A stretch of 64,000 nt of DNA from Balneolaceae bacterium (GTDB lineage: Bacteria; Bacteroidota; Rhodothermia; Balneolales; Balneolaceae), in NCBI GenBank assembly GCA_034521445.1, contig JAXHMM010000011.1, forward strand, positions 122,211 to 186,210, given 5' to 3'. This document shows positions 44,192 through 53,322 of the stretch, piece after piece. Each line of letters starts with the position of its first letter. Within the stretch, counting starts at the first letter, position 1. The position numbers and the translations under genes were made by a program. Under the pieces are notes generated by a model, which was not told the origin of the DNA, did not search any database, and saw nothing but the letters and a program-made list of their open reading frames with translations.

Positions 44192-45940
44192 TTACTTGTC
44201 TACAACCTGCCGTAGATCATTCATCTGGACGGGCTTGGACAAGTAGTCGTCCATGCCGGACTGAAGGCACTTCTCCCGGACGAGAGGCTGCGTGTCTGCC
44301 GTCATCGCGATGATCCGGGTCCTGTTCCCCTCGCCGTTAAGCATGGACCGTATCCTGGCTGTGGACTCAAAGCCGTCCATTTCGGGCATCTGCAGATCCA
44401 TGAATACCAGCTCGTAATGCTTTCGGCCAACGGCTTCCACCGCTTCCAGACCGTTTGAGGCCACATCCGCCTGGTATCCCAATTTCTCCAGCATTTTCTG
44501 GGTTACAAGCTGGTTGATCCGGTTGTCCTCCACCACCAGGATGGAGGAATCCACGGGCAAGCCCGCTTCGCCCGCAGGCATCTCACTCCCGGTGTTATTT
44601 GCTCCGTTGACCATCGTGCGCGGCTTTTCCTCCGCATCCACCATGATGTGAAAATAGAAGGTGGATCCCTCCCCTTCCCTGCTGTCGACGTCAACTTCAC
44701 CTCCCATCATCTCGACGATACTGCGGCAGATGGCCAGGCCCAGTCCCGTTCCGCCATGAGAGCGTGTACGCGAGCTGTCCACCTGGGAAAAGGACTGGAA
44801 TAGTTCCTTTTGTTTTTCTTCGGAAATGCCGATTCCCGTGTCGCTCACCGCGAAACGTATGCACTGCCCAGGCCCTTTTTGACCGCAATTCTCAACGTTC
44901 AACTGTACCTCGCCCTCCTCGGTGAATTTCAAGGCGTTCCCTATCAGATTCAGCAATACCTGCCGCAGACGGACCTTGTCAGTCACAATCTGGGAGGGGA
45001 CATCTGGTGCGATCTGCCAGGCGGTATTCAAATCCTTTTCGGCGGCCTCAAGCTTAAAGAGATCGAATACGTCCTGCACCAGTTCTGACAGGTCAAAGGA
45101 CTCCTCTTCAATCTCCATCCTTCCCGACTCCATCTTGGAGTAATCCAGCACGTCATTGATAATCGAAAGCAGGTTCTCCCCTCCTATTTTGATCGTTCGG
45201 ACATACTCCTCCTGTTCGTCGTCCAGCTCGGTTTCCATGATCAGGTCCGACATGCCAATGACCGCATTCAGGGGCGTACGGATTTCATGGCTCATCATCG
45301 CCAGGAAGTCGGATTTTATGCGGGCGGCCTTTTCCGCCTCGTCACGGGCTCGCTCCAGGGCCTGGGTACTCTTTCTCTGGCGCCTGACCATAAATGTCAA
45401 CGCCAGGCCCAGCATACAGGATATGAATACCAGGAAGTACAACTGATTCCAATAGGAATTGACGTGGCTGCTCCATCGGCCGATGGCGATGCCCACAAGC
45501 GTGTTGGCATCATCCATATCTTCCAGAAGCTGGAGCAGTTGAACATCCATATCCGCAGAGCGGAGTTCCTGCCGGCTTTGACCCGCCCAGTCAAGGGAAT
45601 GAAACACGGAGTCCACCCGGCCCATCAGTGCCTGAATATCGACCAGCTCCTGATCCTGAAGAAGGCCCAGTTGCCGGTCGATGCGATCCATGTGTTCCTC
45701 GAAATAGCGTTCGACATGCTGCTGGGTCTGGGCCGAGTCGCTTTCAAGATAGATTCCCATTTCTTTAATCTCGCCCGAGACCCACCCTATGCGGGTAATG
45801 AGTTCGATGCGATCGTTCACGCCCTTTCGGCCGCGGTCAACCTGCCAGATGATATACGCAGACCATCCCACGAAGATCACCAGAAGAAAACTGGAAATCC
45901 GGACGGAATGCTTTTGAAAAAATGAAGTCAGTTTGGACAT
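44192..45940 (-). CDS. Hybrid sensor histidine kinase with receiver domain
   Basis: A 582-residue membrane hybrid kinase. Two membrane helices (about 13-33 and 166-186) flank a periplasmic four-helix-bundle-like sensor domain (about 40-160). HisKA follows with phospho-acceptor H218 (MMSHEIRTPLNAVIG), an ATPase domain with N box (NLIGNALKFTEEG), G1 (DTGIGIS) and G2 (GGTGLGLAIC), then a receiver domain (about 465-582) with phospho-acceptor Asp in VFMDLQMPEMDG and Lys in YLSKPVQ. No output domain, so it probably signals through a phosphotransfer protein encoded elsewhere. It is monocistronic, with palindromes upstream (45991-46035). Confidence 0.94.
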   Translation of the reverse strand: MSKLTSFFQKHSVRISSFLLVIFVGWSAYIIWQVDRGRKGVNDRIELITRIGWVSGEIKEMGIYLESDSAQTQQHVERYFEEHMDRIDRQLGLLQDQELVDIQALMGRVDSVFHSLDWAGQSRQELRSADMDVQLLQLLEDMDDANTLVGIAIGRWSSHVNSYWNQLYFLVFISCMLGLALTFMVRRQRKSTQALERARDEAEKAARIKSDFLAMMSHEIRTPLNAVIGMSDLIMETELDDEQEEYVRTIKIGGENLLSIINDVLDYSKMESGRMEIEEESFDLSELVQDVFDLFKLEAAEKDLNTAWQIAPDVPSQIVTDKVRLRQVLLNLIGNALKFTEEGEVQLNVENCGQKGPGQCIRFAVSDTGIGISEEKQKELFQSFSQVDSSRTRSHGGTGLGLAICRSIVEMMGGEVDVDSREGEGSTFYFHIMVDAEEKPRTMVNGANNTGSEMPAGEAGLPVDSSILVVEDNRINQLVTQKMLEKLGYQADVASNGLEAVEAVGRKHYELVFMDLQMPEMDGFESTARIRSMLNGEGNRTRIIAMTADTQPLVREKCLQSGMDDYLSKPVQMNDLRQVVDK

Positions 45941-45990
45941 GGGTGTCCCTCCTAAAGCCGCTGATATTGGATAAAAACCCTTTACAACCT

Positions 45991-46007
45991 ATTGATCCGT
46001 GATCAAT
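45991..46007. promoter_or_regulatory. Perfect palindrome upstream of hybrid kinase (FNR/CRP-like)
   Basis: ATTGATC (45991-45997), CGT, GATCAAT (46001-46007), 51 bp before the kinase start. It contains TTGAT-N5-ATCAA, one base longer than the FNR-family consensus TTGAT-N4-ATCAA. A second palindrome, AATATTAA/TTAATATT (46014-46035, 6-bp spacer), lies just upstream. Operator or promoter function is inferred from position and symmetry. Confidence 0.4.
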
Positions 46008-46147
46008 CGGCGAAATATTAAGATTTTTTAATATTACGGCCAACTTTATTTTTTGGGCCGATGAGAGGGGTGAGACAAGACTTTGTGGACACTCAGAGAA
46101 AGGGCCGATGAAATGACTACAGCGCGGGATGGCAGCGGGAGAAAGCC

Positions 46148-47038
46148 CTAGTCGGGGTAGATCGATTTCTTGGCGGCCAGCAGGGTGTTCTTCATGAGCA
46201 TGGCCACGGTCATGGGACCCACCCCGCCGGGGACGGGCGTGATCCAGCTCGCTTTCTCGCTGACGCTCTCGAAGTGGCAGTCGCCCACCAGCGAGTAGCC
46301 CTTCTCGGCGTTCTCGTCGGCCACGCGGTTGATGCCCACGTCGATGACAGCCACCCCCTCCTTGACCATCTCCCCGCGGATGAGGTTGGGCTGCCCGGCG
46401 GCCACCACCAGCAGGTCGGCCGATATGGTGTGCTGGGTGAGGTCCTTGGTAAACTTGTGGCAGATGGTGGTGGTGGCCTTCCCCCCGGAATCTTCCTTGG
46501 AGAGCATGGTGGAGACGGGCCGGCCCACGATGTTGCTGGCTCCCACCACCACCGCATGGCGCCCCTTGGTGGGAATACTGTAGTATTTGAGCAGCTCGAA
46601 GATGCCCGCCGGCGTGCAGGAGCGGAAACAGGGGTCGCCCACGGTGAGCCGGCCGATGTTCATGGGATGGAAGCCGTCCACGTCCTTGCGGTAATCGATG
46701 GCCTCGATCACGTCGTGCGACGACAGGTGCACCGGCAGGGGAAGCTGCACCAGGATGCCGTCCACGGAGTCGTCGTCGTTGAATTTGCGGATGGTCCCTT
46801 TAAGCTCCTTGGCGGAGACGGTGTCGGGAAGGCGGAGGGTGCCGGTCTCAATGCCCACCTCCTTGCAGGCGCGCGTCTTCGCCCCCACGTAGACGTCCGA
46901 TGCGGGGTCGTTGCCGGTCAGGATCACCTGCAGGAACGGCGGACGGTTGCCGGCGGCGGTCCAGTCCTTCACATCCCGGCGCACCTCGTCCCGTGTAATT
47001 CCGGCTACCTTCTTTCCGTCGATGATCTTTGCTGACAT
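46148..47038 (-). CDS. folD: Bifunctional methylenetetrahydrofolate dehydrogenase/cyclohydrolase
   Basis: A 296-residue FolD, which oxidises 5,10-methylene-THF to methenyl-THF and hydrolyses it to 10-formyl-THF for purine and formyl-Met synthesis. Family signatures are clear: YVGAKTRACKEVGI (about 50-63, with the catalytic Tyr/Lys region), DGILVQLPLP (about 94-103), CTPAGIFELLKYY, the Rossmann loop GASNIVGRPVSTML (about 166-180) and the end TPVPGGVGPMTVAMLMKNTL. It follows the sigma54-type regulator by 18 bp on the same strand, so it is probably in that transcript. Confidence 0.97.
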   Translation of the reverse strand: MSAKIIDGKKVAGITRDEVRRDVKDWTAAGNRPPFLQVILTGNDPASDVYVGAKTRACKEVGIETGTLRLPDTVSAKELKGTIRKFNDDDSVDGILVQLPLPVHLSSHDVIEAIDYRKDVDGFHPMNIGRLTVGDPCFRSCTPAGIFELLKYYSIPTKGRHAVVVGASNIVGRPVSTMLSKEDSGGKATTTICHKFTKDLTQHTISADLLVVAAGQPNLIRGEMVKEGVAVIDVGINRVADENAEKGYSLVGDCHFESVSEKASWITPVPGGVGPMTVAMLMKNTLLAAKKSIYPD

Positions 47039-47056
47039 GCGTGGCTGTTGGTTTGG

Positions 47057-48427
47057 TTATCGTTCGATGTCGTATTTCTTCATCTTGTTGTACATGTGGC
47101 TGCGCTGGATATCGATGGCCTCGGCAGTTTGGGAAATATTCCATCCGTGCTCCTCCAGCTTGCGCAGCAGGAAGGCGCGCTCGGCCGCCTCCTTGAACTG
47201 CTGGAAGGTCTGGCGGTCGTCCATCATCGCCTCCAGGCGCTCCTCCCCGCTGCGTCCGGCCAGGTTGAGGGCCTCCACGTCGGCGCGCCCGATGGTGCTG
47301 TTCTCGGCCAGCAGGCCCAAACGCTCCACCGCGTTCTGCAGTTCGCGCACGTTGCCCGACCAGGGCAGCTCGCTGAGCAGCTCCAGGGCCTCCTCCGAAA
47401 ACTCCTTGCCGGAGAAGACGATGTCCTCCTCCCCCAGCCGCTCCAGGGTGGCCCGCGCCAGCACAGGGATGTCTTTCCTGCGGCGCCGCAGGGGCGGCAC
47501 CTCCACCGGGATTACGTTCAGGCGGTGGAAGAGGTCCTCGCGGAAGGCGCCCTCGTCGATTTCCTCCTCCAGCTTCTTATTGGTGGCGGCCAGCACGCGC
47601 ACATCCACCGGTATGCTTTCGTTGCCACCCACGCGGGTGATGGCATGTTCCTGCAGGGCACGGAGCACCTTGGCCTGGGCTTCCAGGCTCATATCGCCCA
47701 CCTCGTCCAGGAAAAGGGTGCCGCCGTCGGCCTGCTCGAACTTGCCGATGCGCCGCTCCGTGGCCCCCGTGAAGGCACCCTCCTCATGGCCGAAAAGCTC
47801 GCTTTCCAGCAGGTTTTCGGGGATGGCGGCGCAGTTCACGTCCACGAAGGGTCCGTCGGGGCGCCGGCTCTTCTCGTGGATCCAGCGGGCCACCAGCTCC
47901 TTGCCGGTGCCGTTCTCCCCGCTGATCATCACCCGCGAGCTGGTGCGCGCCACCTTGTCGATCAGGTTTTTTATTTCGGCGATGGCCTCGCTCTCGCCCA
48001 GGATTTCCGGTACCTGGTGCAGCTGGGAGCGCATGCGGCGGTTTTTACGGCTGAGCTCGCCCTTGTCCAGGGCGTTGCGCACGCTCACCAGCAGGCGGTT
48101 CAGGTCAGGCGGTTTTTCGATGAAGTCGAAGGCCCCCATTTTGGTCGCCTCCACCGCCAGTTCGATATTCCCGTGGCCCGAAATCATGATTACGGGAAGC
48201 TCCCGGTCGTCCTCCCCCAGCTTTTCAAGCACCTCCATGCCGTCCATGCCTTTCATCTTGATGTCCAGCAGAAGCAGGTCGACGGTCTCCTCCTCCAGCA
48301 CCTCAAAGGTGCGGCCGGCGTTCTCGGCCTCGTGGACGGCGTAGCCTTCGAACTCCAGGATCTCACGCAGGGAGTTGCGGATGCTCTTCTCGTCGTCCGT
48401 TATCAGTATGTGCGCCTTGGGGGCCAT
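47057..48427 (-). CDS. Sigma-54-dependent response regulator (NtrC/AtoC-type)
   Basis: A 456-residue activator: receiver domain (D11-D12, phospho-acceptor D55 in LLLDIKMKG, Lys in FIEKPP), AAA+ sigma54-interaction domain with Walker A (GENGTGKE), the GAFTGA loop (EEGAFTGATERR) near residue 217, Walker B (GTLFLDEVGDM) and FREDLFHRLNVIPV, then a Fis-type HTH (WNISQTAEAIDIQRSHMYNKMKKY). It needs sigma-54 to activate transcription. No histidine kinase is adjacent, so it is an orphan. The ATG at 48427 was chosen because the receiver fold starts there. It lies between dacB and folD on one strand, gaps of 19 and 18 bp. Confidence 0.94.
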   Translation of the reverse strand: MAPKAHILITDDEKSIRNSLREILEFEGYAVHEAENAGRTFEVLEEETVDLLLLDIKMKGMDGMEVLEKLGEDDRELPVIMISGHGNIELAVEATKMGAFDFIEKPPDLNRLLVSVRNALDKGELSRKNRRMRSQLHQVPEILGESEAIAEIKNLIDKVARTSSRVMISGENGTGKELVARWIHEKSRRPDGPFVDVNCAAIPENLLESELFGHEEGAFTGATERRIGKFEQADGGTLFLDEVGDMSLEAQAKVLRALQEHAITRVGGNESIPVDVRVLAATNKKLEEEIDEGAFREDLFHRLNVIPVEVPPLRRRRKDIPVLARATLERLGEEDIVFSGKEFSEEALELLSELPWSGNVRELQNAVERLGLLAENSTIGRADVEALNLAGRSGEERLEAMMDDRQTFQQFKEAAERAFLLRKLEEHGWNISQTAEAIDIQRSHMYNKMKKYDIER

Positions 48428-48446
48428 TCGCGGGTCGGGATGCGGG

Positions 48447-49931
48447 TTAGTAATCCTCGTACCAGTGGCGCAGGATGCGCTCATGCAGCCAATCCAGGTA
48501 GGTGGTCCTGGCGGTGTAGTGGTTGGTCATCATGGTGAAAATCAGCGGACGGCCGGAGGCGGCCTCCAGGTAGCCGCTGAGGGCGCGCACCCCGGAGACG
48601 TAACCGGTTTTCCCGCGCAGGTTGCCCGCCAGGGGCGTGCCCTGGAAGCGGTGGCTGATGGAACCGTCCACCCCTGCGATGGCCAGGCTGTTTCGCCAGG
48701 TGTCGAAGTGCGGATGGGACTGCATGCCCACCAGCAGGCGGTTGAGGTCCTCGGCCGTCAGCAGGGTGGCCGGCGACATGCCCGCGGCATCGGTTAACTC
48801 CACGCGCGTGGTATCCATGCCCATCTCGTGGGCGAAATTTTCGATCAGGCCCAGTCCCAGCTCCGTGCTTCCCTGCTCGTCGTAGCGTTCGGCGGCCATG
48901 GTCTTCATGAGCATTTCCATATAGAAATTATTGCTCTCCTTGTTGGTCTCCTGCAAGATGAGTCGCAGCGGCGGGGAGCGATGGCGTGTAAGCAGGGTGT
49001 AGGTATCGCCCTCGAAGTCCCTCGGCTGGTGCTCCAGGATCATGCGGCCGTCGACCGTCATCCCCCCGTCGCGCAGGTATTCCAGAAAGGTATCCATAAA
49101 ATAGAGGGAGGCGTTGTGCACGGCGAGGGACTCCTCCTCATAGTGGTTGCGGGGCACCTTGCTGCCCAGCGTGATAATGTTGGTGCCCAGCTCCCGACGG
49201 TAGAACTCGTCGAATTCGGTATCGGGCGGGGTGATCACCTGCTCGTTGACAAAGGTGACGTAATCGGTGTCAAAGGGGAACCACTGGATGCGCGGTTTTT
49301 CCCCCACCGGCCGGTCGGCAAAAACCTGCAGGTCCACCGCATTGTTGTTAAAGGAGAGGGCACTTATCTCCACCCCGTAATAGTAGGTCAAATCCTCCCA
49401 GCTCCAGCCCTTGGGATAGACCTGACGCTCGAAATAGGCGTCGTTGCCTACCAGGTTGCCGCGGATGCGGCGTATGCCGAGGGAGTCGAGCGTGCTGTAG
49501 AACTTCTCGAAGACGTGGAAACGGTGTTCATCGTAGAACAGGCCGCTGATGGTGGGATCGCCGCGCCCCTCCACCACCAGGTCGCCCATCCAGGTGCTGT
49601 CCTGCTGGTGGCCTATGCCCCAGACGCGCGTTTCGAAGCGGTAGTCGGGTCCCAGCTGATCCAGGGCCGCCGCTGTGCTGAGCAGTTTCAGGTTGGAAGC
49701 GGGCCGCATAAGCTTTTCCGGGTAGTAGGACTCCAGCACCCTCCCGGTGGTGTCGGTGACAATCACCGACCACCAGGCGTTGGCGGCGCGGCTGTTTTCA
49801 ATCATCTGCTGCACGTCTTCCGAGAGCTGCATGCCGGGATGCTCCTGCGCCTGCGCGGGCTGAAGAGCCGCGGCCGCCGCCAGCAGCAGGACCGCAAGTG
49901 CCCCGCTCAGCCTGTGTGCGTTACAATGCAT
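48447..49931 (-). CDS. dacB: D-alanyl-D-alanine carboxypeptidase/endopeptidase (PBP4, S13 family)
   Basis: A 494-residue exported penicillin-binding protein of the S13 family (signal peptide about 1-29, ALQPAQAQ). Active-site motifs: S79-NLK82 (SxxK, with the catalytic Ser), SNN (about 324-326, KESNNFYMEML) and KTG (GKTGYVSG, about 436-443). It trims or cleaves peptidoglycan cross-links in the periplasm, supporting wall turnover. Length and motif spacing match DacB. It precedes the sigma54-type regulator by 19 bp and follows ptsN after 67 bp, so it may share a transcript with them. Confidence 0.93.
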   Translation of the reverse strand: MHCNAHRLSGALAVLLLAAAAALQPAQAQEHPGMQLSEDVQQMIENSRAANAWWSVIVTDTTGRVLESYYPEKLMRPASNLKLLSTAAALDQLGPDYRFETRVWGIGHQQDSTWMGDLVVEGRGDPTISGLFYDEHRFHVFEKFYSTLDSLGIRRIRGNLVGNDAYFERQVYPKGWSWEDLTYYYGVEISALSFNNNAVDLQVFADRPVGEKPRIQWFPFDTDYVTFVNEQVITPPDTEFDEFYRRELGTNIITLGSKVPRNHYEEESLAVHNASLYFMDTFLEYLRDGGMTVDGRMILEHQPRDFEGDTYTLLTRHRSPPLRLILQETNKESNNFYMEMLMKTMAAERYDEQGSTELGLGLIENFAHEMGMDTTRVELTDAAGMSPATLLTAEDLNRLLVGMQSHPHFDTWRNSLAIAGVDGSISHRFQGTPLAGNLRGKTGYVSGVRALSGYLEAASGRPLIFTMMTNHYTARTTYLDWLHERILRHWYEDY

Positions 49932-49998
49932 GGGTAGGATTGGCTATTCGTTCGGATGGCCCTGATCCGGCGTTGCCGGGGCTGGGACCGATTACGGC

Positions 49999-50463
49999 TC
50001 AGGAACGAACTTGTTCCTGCTCTTCGAAGACCTCCAGGATCTCCGCGGCGTCATCGCAGGCCTCCAGCCGGCGCCGGAAATCGGCGTTGTTCATCAGCCG
50101 GGAAATCCGGCTGAGGGTCTTGATGTGCAGACTGTTGCTGCCCTTGGGGCCCACCAGCAGGAAAACCATGGAGACCGGCTCCCCGTCGATGGACTGGTAG
50201 TCCACCGGCTCCTCGAGCAGGGCGAAGGCGGCGTAGTTGTTCTCGATGCCGGCCGCCTTGCCGTGTGGTATGGCCAGCCCCTTGCCCACGCCGGTGGACA
50301 TGATCTGCTCGCGCTCCATCACGGCCTCGCGAATCTTCTCCAGCTCGCCGGGATTCACCTGGGATTTCAAGGTATCGATCAGTTTTTCCAGCACCTCCTC
50401 CTTGCTTCCCGCCTTCAGGCCGGGCAGCACGCTGCTCGTATTCAACAAACTCACAATATTCAT
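49999..50463 (-). CDS. ptsN: PTS EIIA-like nitrogen-regulatory protein (PtsN type)
   Basis: A 154-residue EIIA-fructose/mannitol-type domain, the length of PtsN. The phospho-acceptor histidine is H67 in VGKGLAIPHGK. PtsN receives phosphate from a nitrogen PTS (PtsP, NPr) and signals nitrogen or potassium status; it does not itself transport sugar here. The ATG at 50463 (MNIVSLLN) fits the usual family start; an in-frame ATG at 50472 adds three residues and is an equal candidate. It is the first gene of the likely ptsN-dacB-regulator-folD cluster. No EIIB/EIIC genes nearby support the regulatory reading. Confidence 0.9.
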   Translation of the reverse strand: MNIVSLLNTSSVLPGLKAGSKEEVLEKLIDTLKSQVNPGELEKIREAVMEREQIMSTGVGKGLAIPHGKAAGIENNYAAFALLEEPVDYQSIDGEPVSMVFLLVGPKGSNSLHIKTLSRISRLMNNADFRRRLEACDDAAEILEVFEEQEQVRS

Positions 50464-50589
50464 AGGAGCCAAATATAGGAATCGTGGCCGTCTTCCAACA
50501 ACGTAAAAAGTGTTTCCTCATTCACGGTTCACCGCTCGCCCTCGCCGGATGACATATAACTTGTGCCGCAATTTTTGTAAACTGTTTCC

Positions 50590-51255
50590 GTGGACATGCT
50601 GCGCGGCATAACGGCGGTATTTTGGAAGGACCTGCAGGCGGAAATGCGCTCGCGCTACGCCATCAACACCGTGCTGGCCTTCGTGGCCGCCTGCCTGCTG
50701 CTCATCCTCTACGCGCTTCGCGCCGAGCAGCTCCCCCCCACTCCAAAAAGCGGGCTCATCTGGATCGTCATTCTTTTCGCCGCCCTCTCCAGCCTTTCAC
50801 GGGCTTTTGTGGCGGAGACCGACCGGCACACGTTTGATCTGTTGCGACTGCACGGGCGAGCCTCCGAGGTCTTCGCGGGCAAGCTGCTCTACAACTTCTG
50901 CTTCGCACTGGCCGTGAACGTACTCACCTTCGGCCTCTATATTTTCCTTCTGGGCATGCCGGTGGCCGACGGAGGCGCGCTGGCCCTGGTGCTGCTGCTG
51001 GGCACAGCCGGGCTTTCGGCCGTGTCCACCATGCTGGCCGCCATCGTCTCACAGGCCGACCGCAAGGGGGCCATATTCTCCGTAATCAGCCTCCCCCTGC
51101 TCTTCCCCCTGGTGCTCTTGCTGGTGCGCGCCACCCGGGCCGCCCTTATCGAGGGACTCACGCCCGAATATGCGGGCGATTTCTGGGCCCTTTTCGGCTT
51201 CGCCGGGGCCACGGTTACCGCCGGGATCCTACTTTTTGACTATATTTTTGACTGA
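50590..51255 (+). CDS. ccmB: Heme exporter protein CcmB
   Basis: A 221-residue polytopic membrane protein of the CcmB family (six membrane helices over about 21-218). The family motif LSSLSRAFVAETDRHTFDLLRL (about 66-87) is clear. CcmB, with the ATPase CcmA, handles heme delivery for cytochrome c maturation. Translation from the GTG at 50590 or the ATG at 50596. CcmA/C genes are not adjacent; it leads a four-gene operon with holB 21 bp downstream. This suggests c-type cytochromes are made, consistent with nitrite respiration elsewhere in the window. Confidence 0.9.
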   Translation: MDMLRGITAVFWKDLQAEMRSRYAINTVLAFVAACLLLILYALRAEQLPPTPKSGLIWIVILFAALSSLSRAFVAETDRHTFDLLRLHGRASEVFAGKLLYNFCFALAVNVLTFGLYIFLLGMPVADGGALALVLLLGTAGLSAVSTMLAAIVSQADRKGAIFSVISLPLLFPLVLLLVRATRAALIEGLTPEYAGDFWALFGFAGATVTAGILLFDYIFD

Positions 51256-51276
51256 AAGCTTGTACTTTACCTTCCC

Positions 51277-52479
51277 ATGACCGACTACTCCGACATGCAG
51301 TTCCAATTCGGCGACCGCCGGCTGGTGGGCCAGGAGCAGACGCGCGAGCAAATTTCGCGGATCGTCCGATCGGGACGCATCAGCCACGCCTATCTCTTTT
51401 CGGGTCCCCCCGGCGTGGGCAAGACCGCCTTCGCCCTCGCTTTCGCCGAGCTGCTCAACGGGGTGGACCACCTGACAGACCTGGGCGGACAGGCCTTCTC
51501 CCGCAAATCGAGCTGGTTCACCCACCCCGACGTACACGTCTTCCTGCCGGTGCCCACCGGCGTGTCGGTGGAGGAACTTCGGGCCCGCCTGGAGCTGCTT
51601 CGCGACGACCCTTACGAGGTGGTGGACTTCAGCCTGCGCCCCTCCCTCAGCGATACGGAGGACACCTCCAACAAACAGGCTTTCTATCCTATCCGCTATT
51701 TTCGGGAGGAGATTCGGCCCATGGCTTTCTTCAAGCCCAACGAGGGACGAAAGACGGTCATCGTGCTCACCGACGTGGAGAACATGCGCACGGAGGCGGC
51801 CAACGCCTTTCTAAAGCTTCTGGAGGAGCCCAACGAGAAGGTCATTTTCCTGCTGACCACCCGCAACACCGAGGCCCTGCTGCCCACCGTCATCTCGCGC
51901 TGCCAGCATCTGCAGCTGCGTCCCCTAAAGACCGCCGAAATCGAGGAGGCGCTCATTCGCAACGACGGCCTCCCGGAGGAGGAGGCCCGGTACCTGGCCC
52001 GCGTCTCGGGCGGCAACTATGCCATGACCCGCTTTTTCGACGCGGAGACCCTGAAGGAGACCCGCGCCTCCATTGTGACATACCTGCGTGATTCCTACAC
52101 GCAGGATGCGGTGGCCCTCACCCGCACCGCCCAGAACTGGCAGTCGGAGCGCAACCGCGAGGGGCAGCTCGCCCTGCTGAATGTGCTGGAGGTCTTCCTG
52201 CGCGACCTGATGGTCTACCGTGACACCGGCCGCAAGAGCCTGGTCACCAACGCCGACCAGATCGACGTGATCGGGCGCTTTTGCGAAACCATGCCTGAAG
52301 CCCGTCTCGAGGAGATGATCGCCGAGGTGGGCCGCTGCAAGCCCATGGTCCTCCAGAACGTACAGTCCAAGTACATTTTTACCGTGCTGGCCCTTCGCTT
52401 CTCCTGGATGATGCGTGGCAAGGACCCTGCCATCGCCTCCAACGAGCCCTGGCGCCACCTCCCGGCCTATTCCGCCTGA
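51277..52479 (+). CDS. holB: DNA polymerase III delta' subunit
   Basis: A 400-residue clamp-loader AAA+ subunit. It has a Walker A motif (GPPGVGKTAF, about 43-52), a conserved DELTA/gamma-like segment (PMAFFKPNEGRKTVIVLTDVENM, then AANAFLKLLEEPNEKVIFLLTT about 175-196, including the SRC motif in TVISRCQHLQL) and a C-terminal helical collar. It lies 21 bp after ccmB and 3 bp before dapF. Compared with E. coli delta' (334 residues) it is longer and keeps an intact P-loop. A shared operon with ccmB and dapF is inferred from spacing. Confidence 0.93.
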   Translation: MTDYSDMQFQFGDRRLVGQEQTREQISRIVRSGRISHAYLFSGPPGVGKTAFALAFAELLNGVDHLTDLGGQAFSRKSSWFTHPDVHVFLPVPTGVSVEELRARLELLRDDPYEVVDFSLRPSLSDTEDTSNKQAFYPIRYFREEIRPMAFFKPNEGRKTVIVLTDVENMRTEAANAFLKLLEEPNEKVIFLLTTRNTEALLPTVISRCQHLQLRPLKTAEIEEALIRNDGLPEEEARYLARVSGGNYAMTRFFDAETLKETRASIVTYLRDSYTQDAVALTRTAQNWQSERNREGQLALLNVLEVFLRDLMVYRDTGRKSLVTNADQIDVIGRFCETMPEARLEEMIAEVGRCKPMVLQNVQSKYIFTVLALRFSWMMRGKDPAIASNEPWRHLPAYSA

Positions 52480-52482
52480 CCC

Positions 52483-53322
52483 GTGAGTTCCCGCGTGCAC
52501 ATACCGTTTACCAAGATGCAGGGAGCCGGCAACGACTTCGTGGTGCTTGACAACCGCGAGGGGCGCTGGGAGCGCGAGCAGATCATCGAATGGACCCCGC
52601 GCCTGTGCAACCGCCGCTTCGGCATCGGGGGCGACGGGGTCATCTCCCTGGAGGCGCCCGACATGGAGGAGGCCGACTGCACCATGTTCTACCGCAACGC
52701 CGACGGCTCCGATGCCGGCATGTGCGGCAACGGCGCGCGCTGCCTGGCCCTGCTGGCCCACCGCCTGGGCATGGAAGACGAGCTTGCCTTCAACGTGCAC
52801 GACGTCCTCTATCGCGCCCGCGTGGAGAGCCGCGACCGCGTCCACATCGCCTTCCCGGTTGAGGCCGGCGTGGAGACCGTGAGACTGTCGCAGGACTGGA
52901 AGGTCTACAAGACCTACACGGGCACCGAACATATTGTAATCCCCATCTCCAAGCGCCGTCTGGACGACGAGGGCTGGCTGCGCACCACCGGTGAGAAACT
53001 GCGCAACCACGACGCCTTCAACCCGCCCGGAACCAACGTGAATTTCATCTCCTCCCTGGAAGACCGCGTGCTGCGCATGCAGACCTACGAGCGGGGGGTG
53101 GAGGACCTCACCCTGGCCTGCGGCACCGGCGCCATCGCCTCCGCCCTGGTCTGGCACTTTCTGCGGCAGTCGCCCAATACCGAAGACACCTGCGAGGTGC
53201 GCGCGCCCGGGGGGCGCCTGTACGTGCATTTCCGCTACGACGCCGAGCAGGAACACTACACGGATATCGAACTTGCCGGTCCCGCGAGGGCGGTCTTTGA
53301 GGGCAGCTATGTGCTGGACTGA
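52483..53322 (+). CDS. dapF: Diaminopimelate epimerase
   Basis: A 279-residue DapF, which converts LL-diaminopimelate to meso-diaminopimelate for lysine and peptidoglycan synthesis in the cytoplasm. Both catalytic cysteines are present: C81 (MCGNGARC) and C213 (LACGTGAIA), with the FTKMQGAGNDFVVLD start and GIGGDGVI motif. It starts with GTG 3 bp after holB. The next gene starts inside its 3' end (14-bp overlap), supporting one operon. The length matches the family. Confidence 0.97.
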   Translation: MSSRVHIPFTKMQGAGNDFVVLDNREGRWEREQIIEWTPRLCNRRFGIGGDGVISLEAPDMEEADCTMFYRNADGSDAGMCGNGARCLALLAHRLGMEDELAFNVHDVLYRARVESRDRVHIAFPVEAGVETVRLSQDWKVYKTYTGTEHIVIPISKRRLDDEGWLRTTGEKLRNHDAFNPPGTNVNFISSLEDRVLRMQTYERGVEDLTLACGTGAIASALVWHFLRQSPNTEDTCEVRAPGGRLYVHFRYDAEQEHYTDIELAGPARAVFEGSYVLD

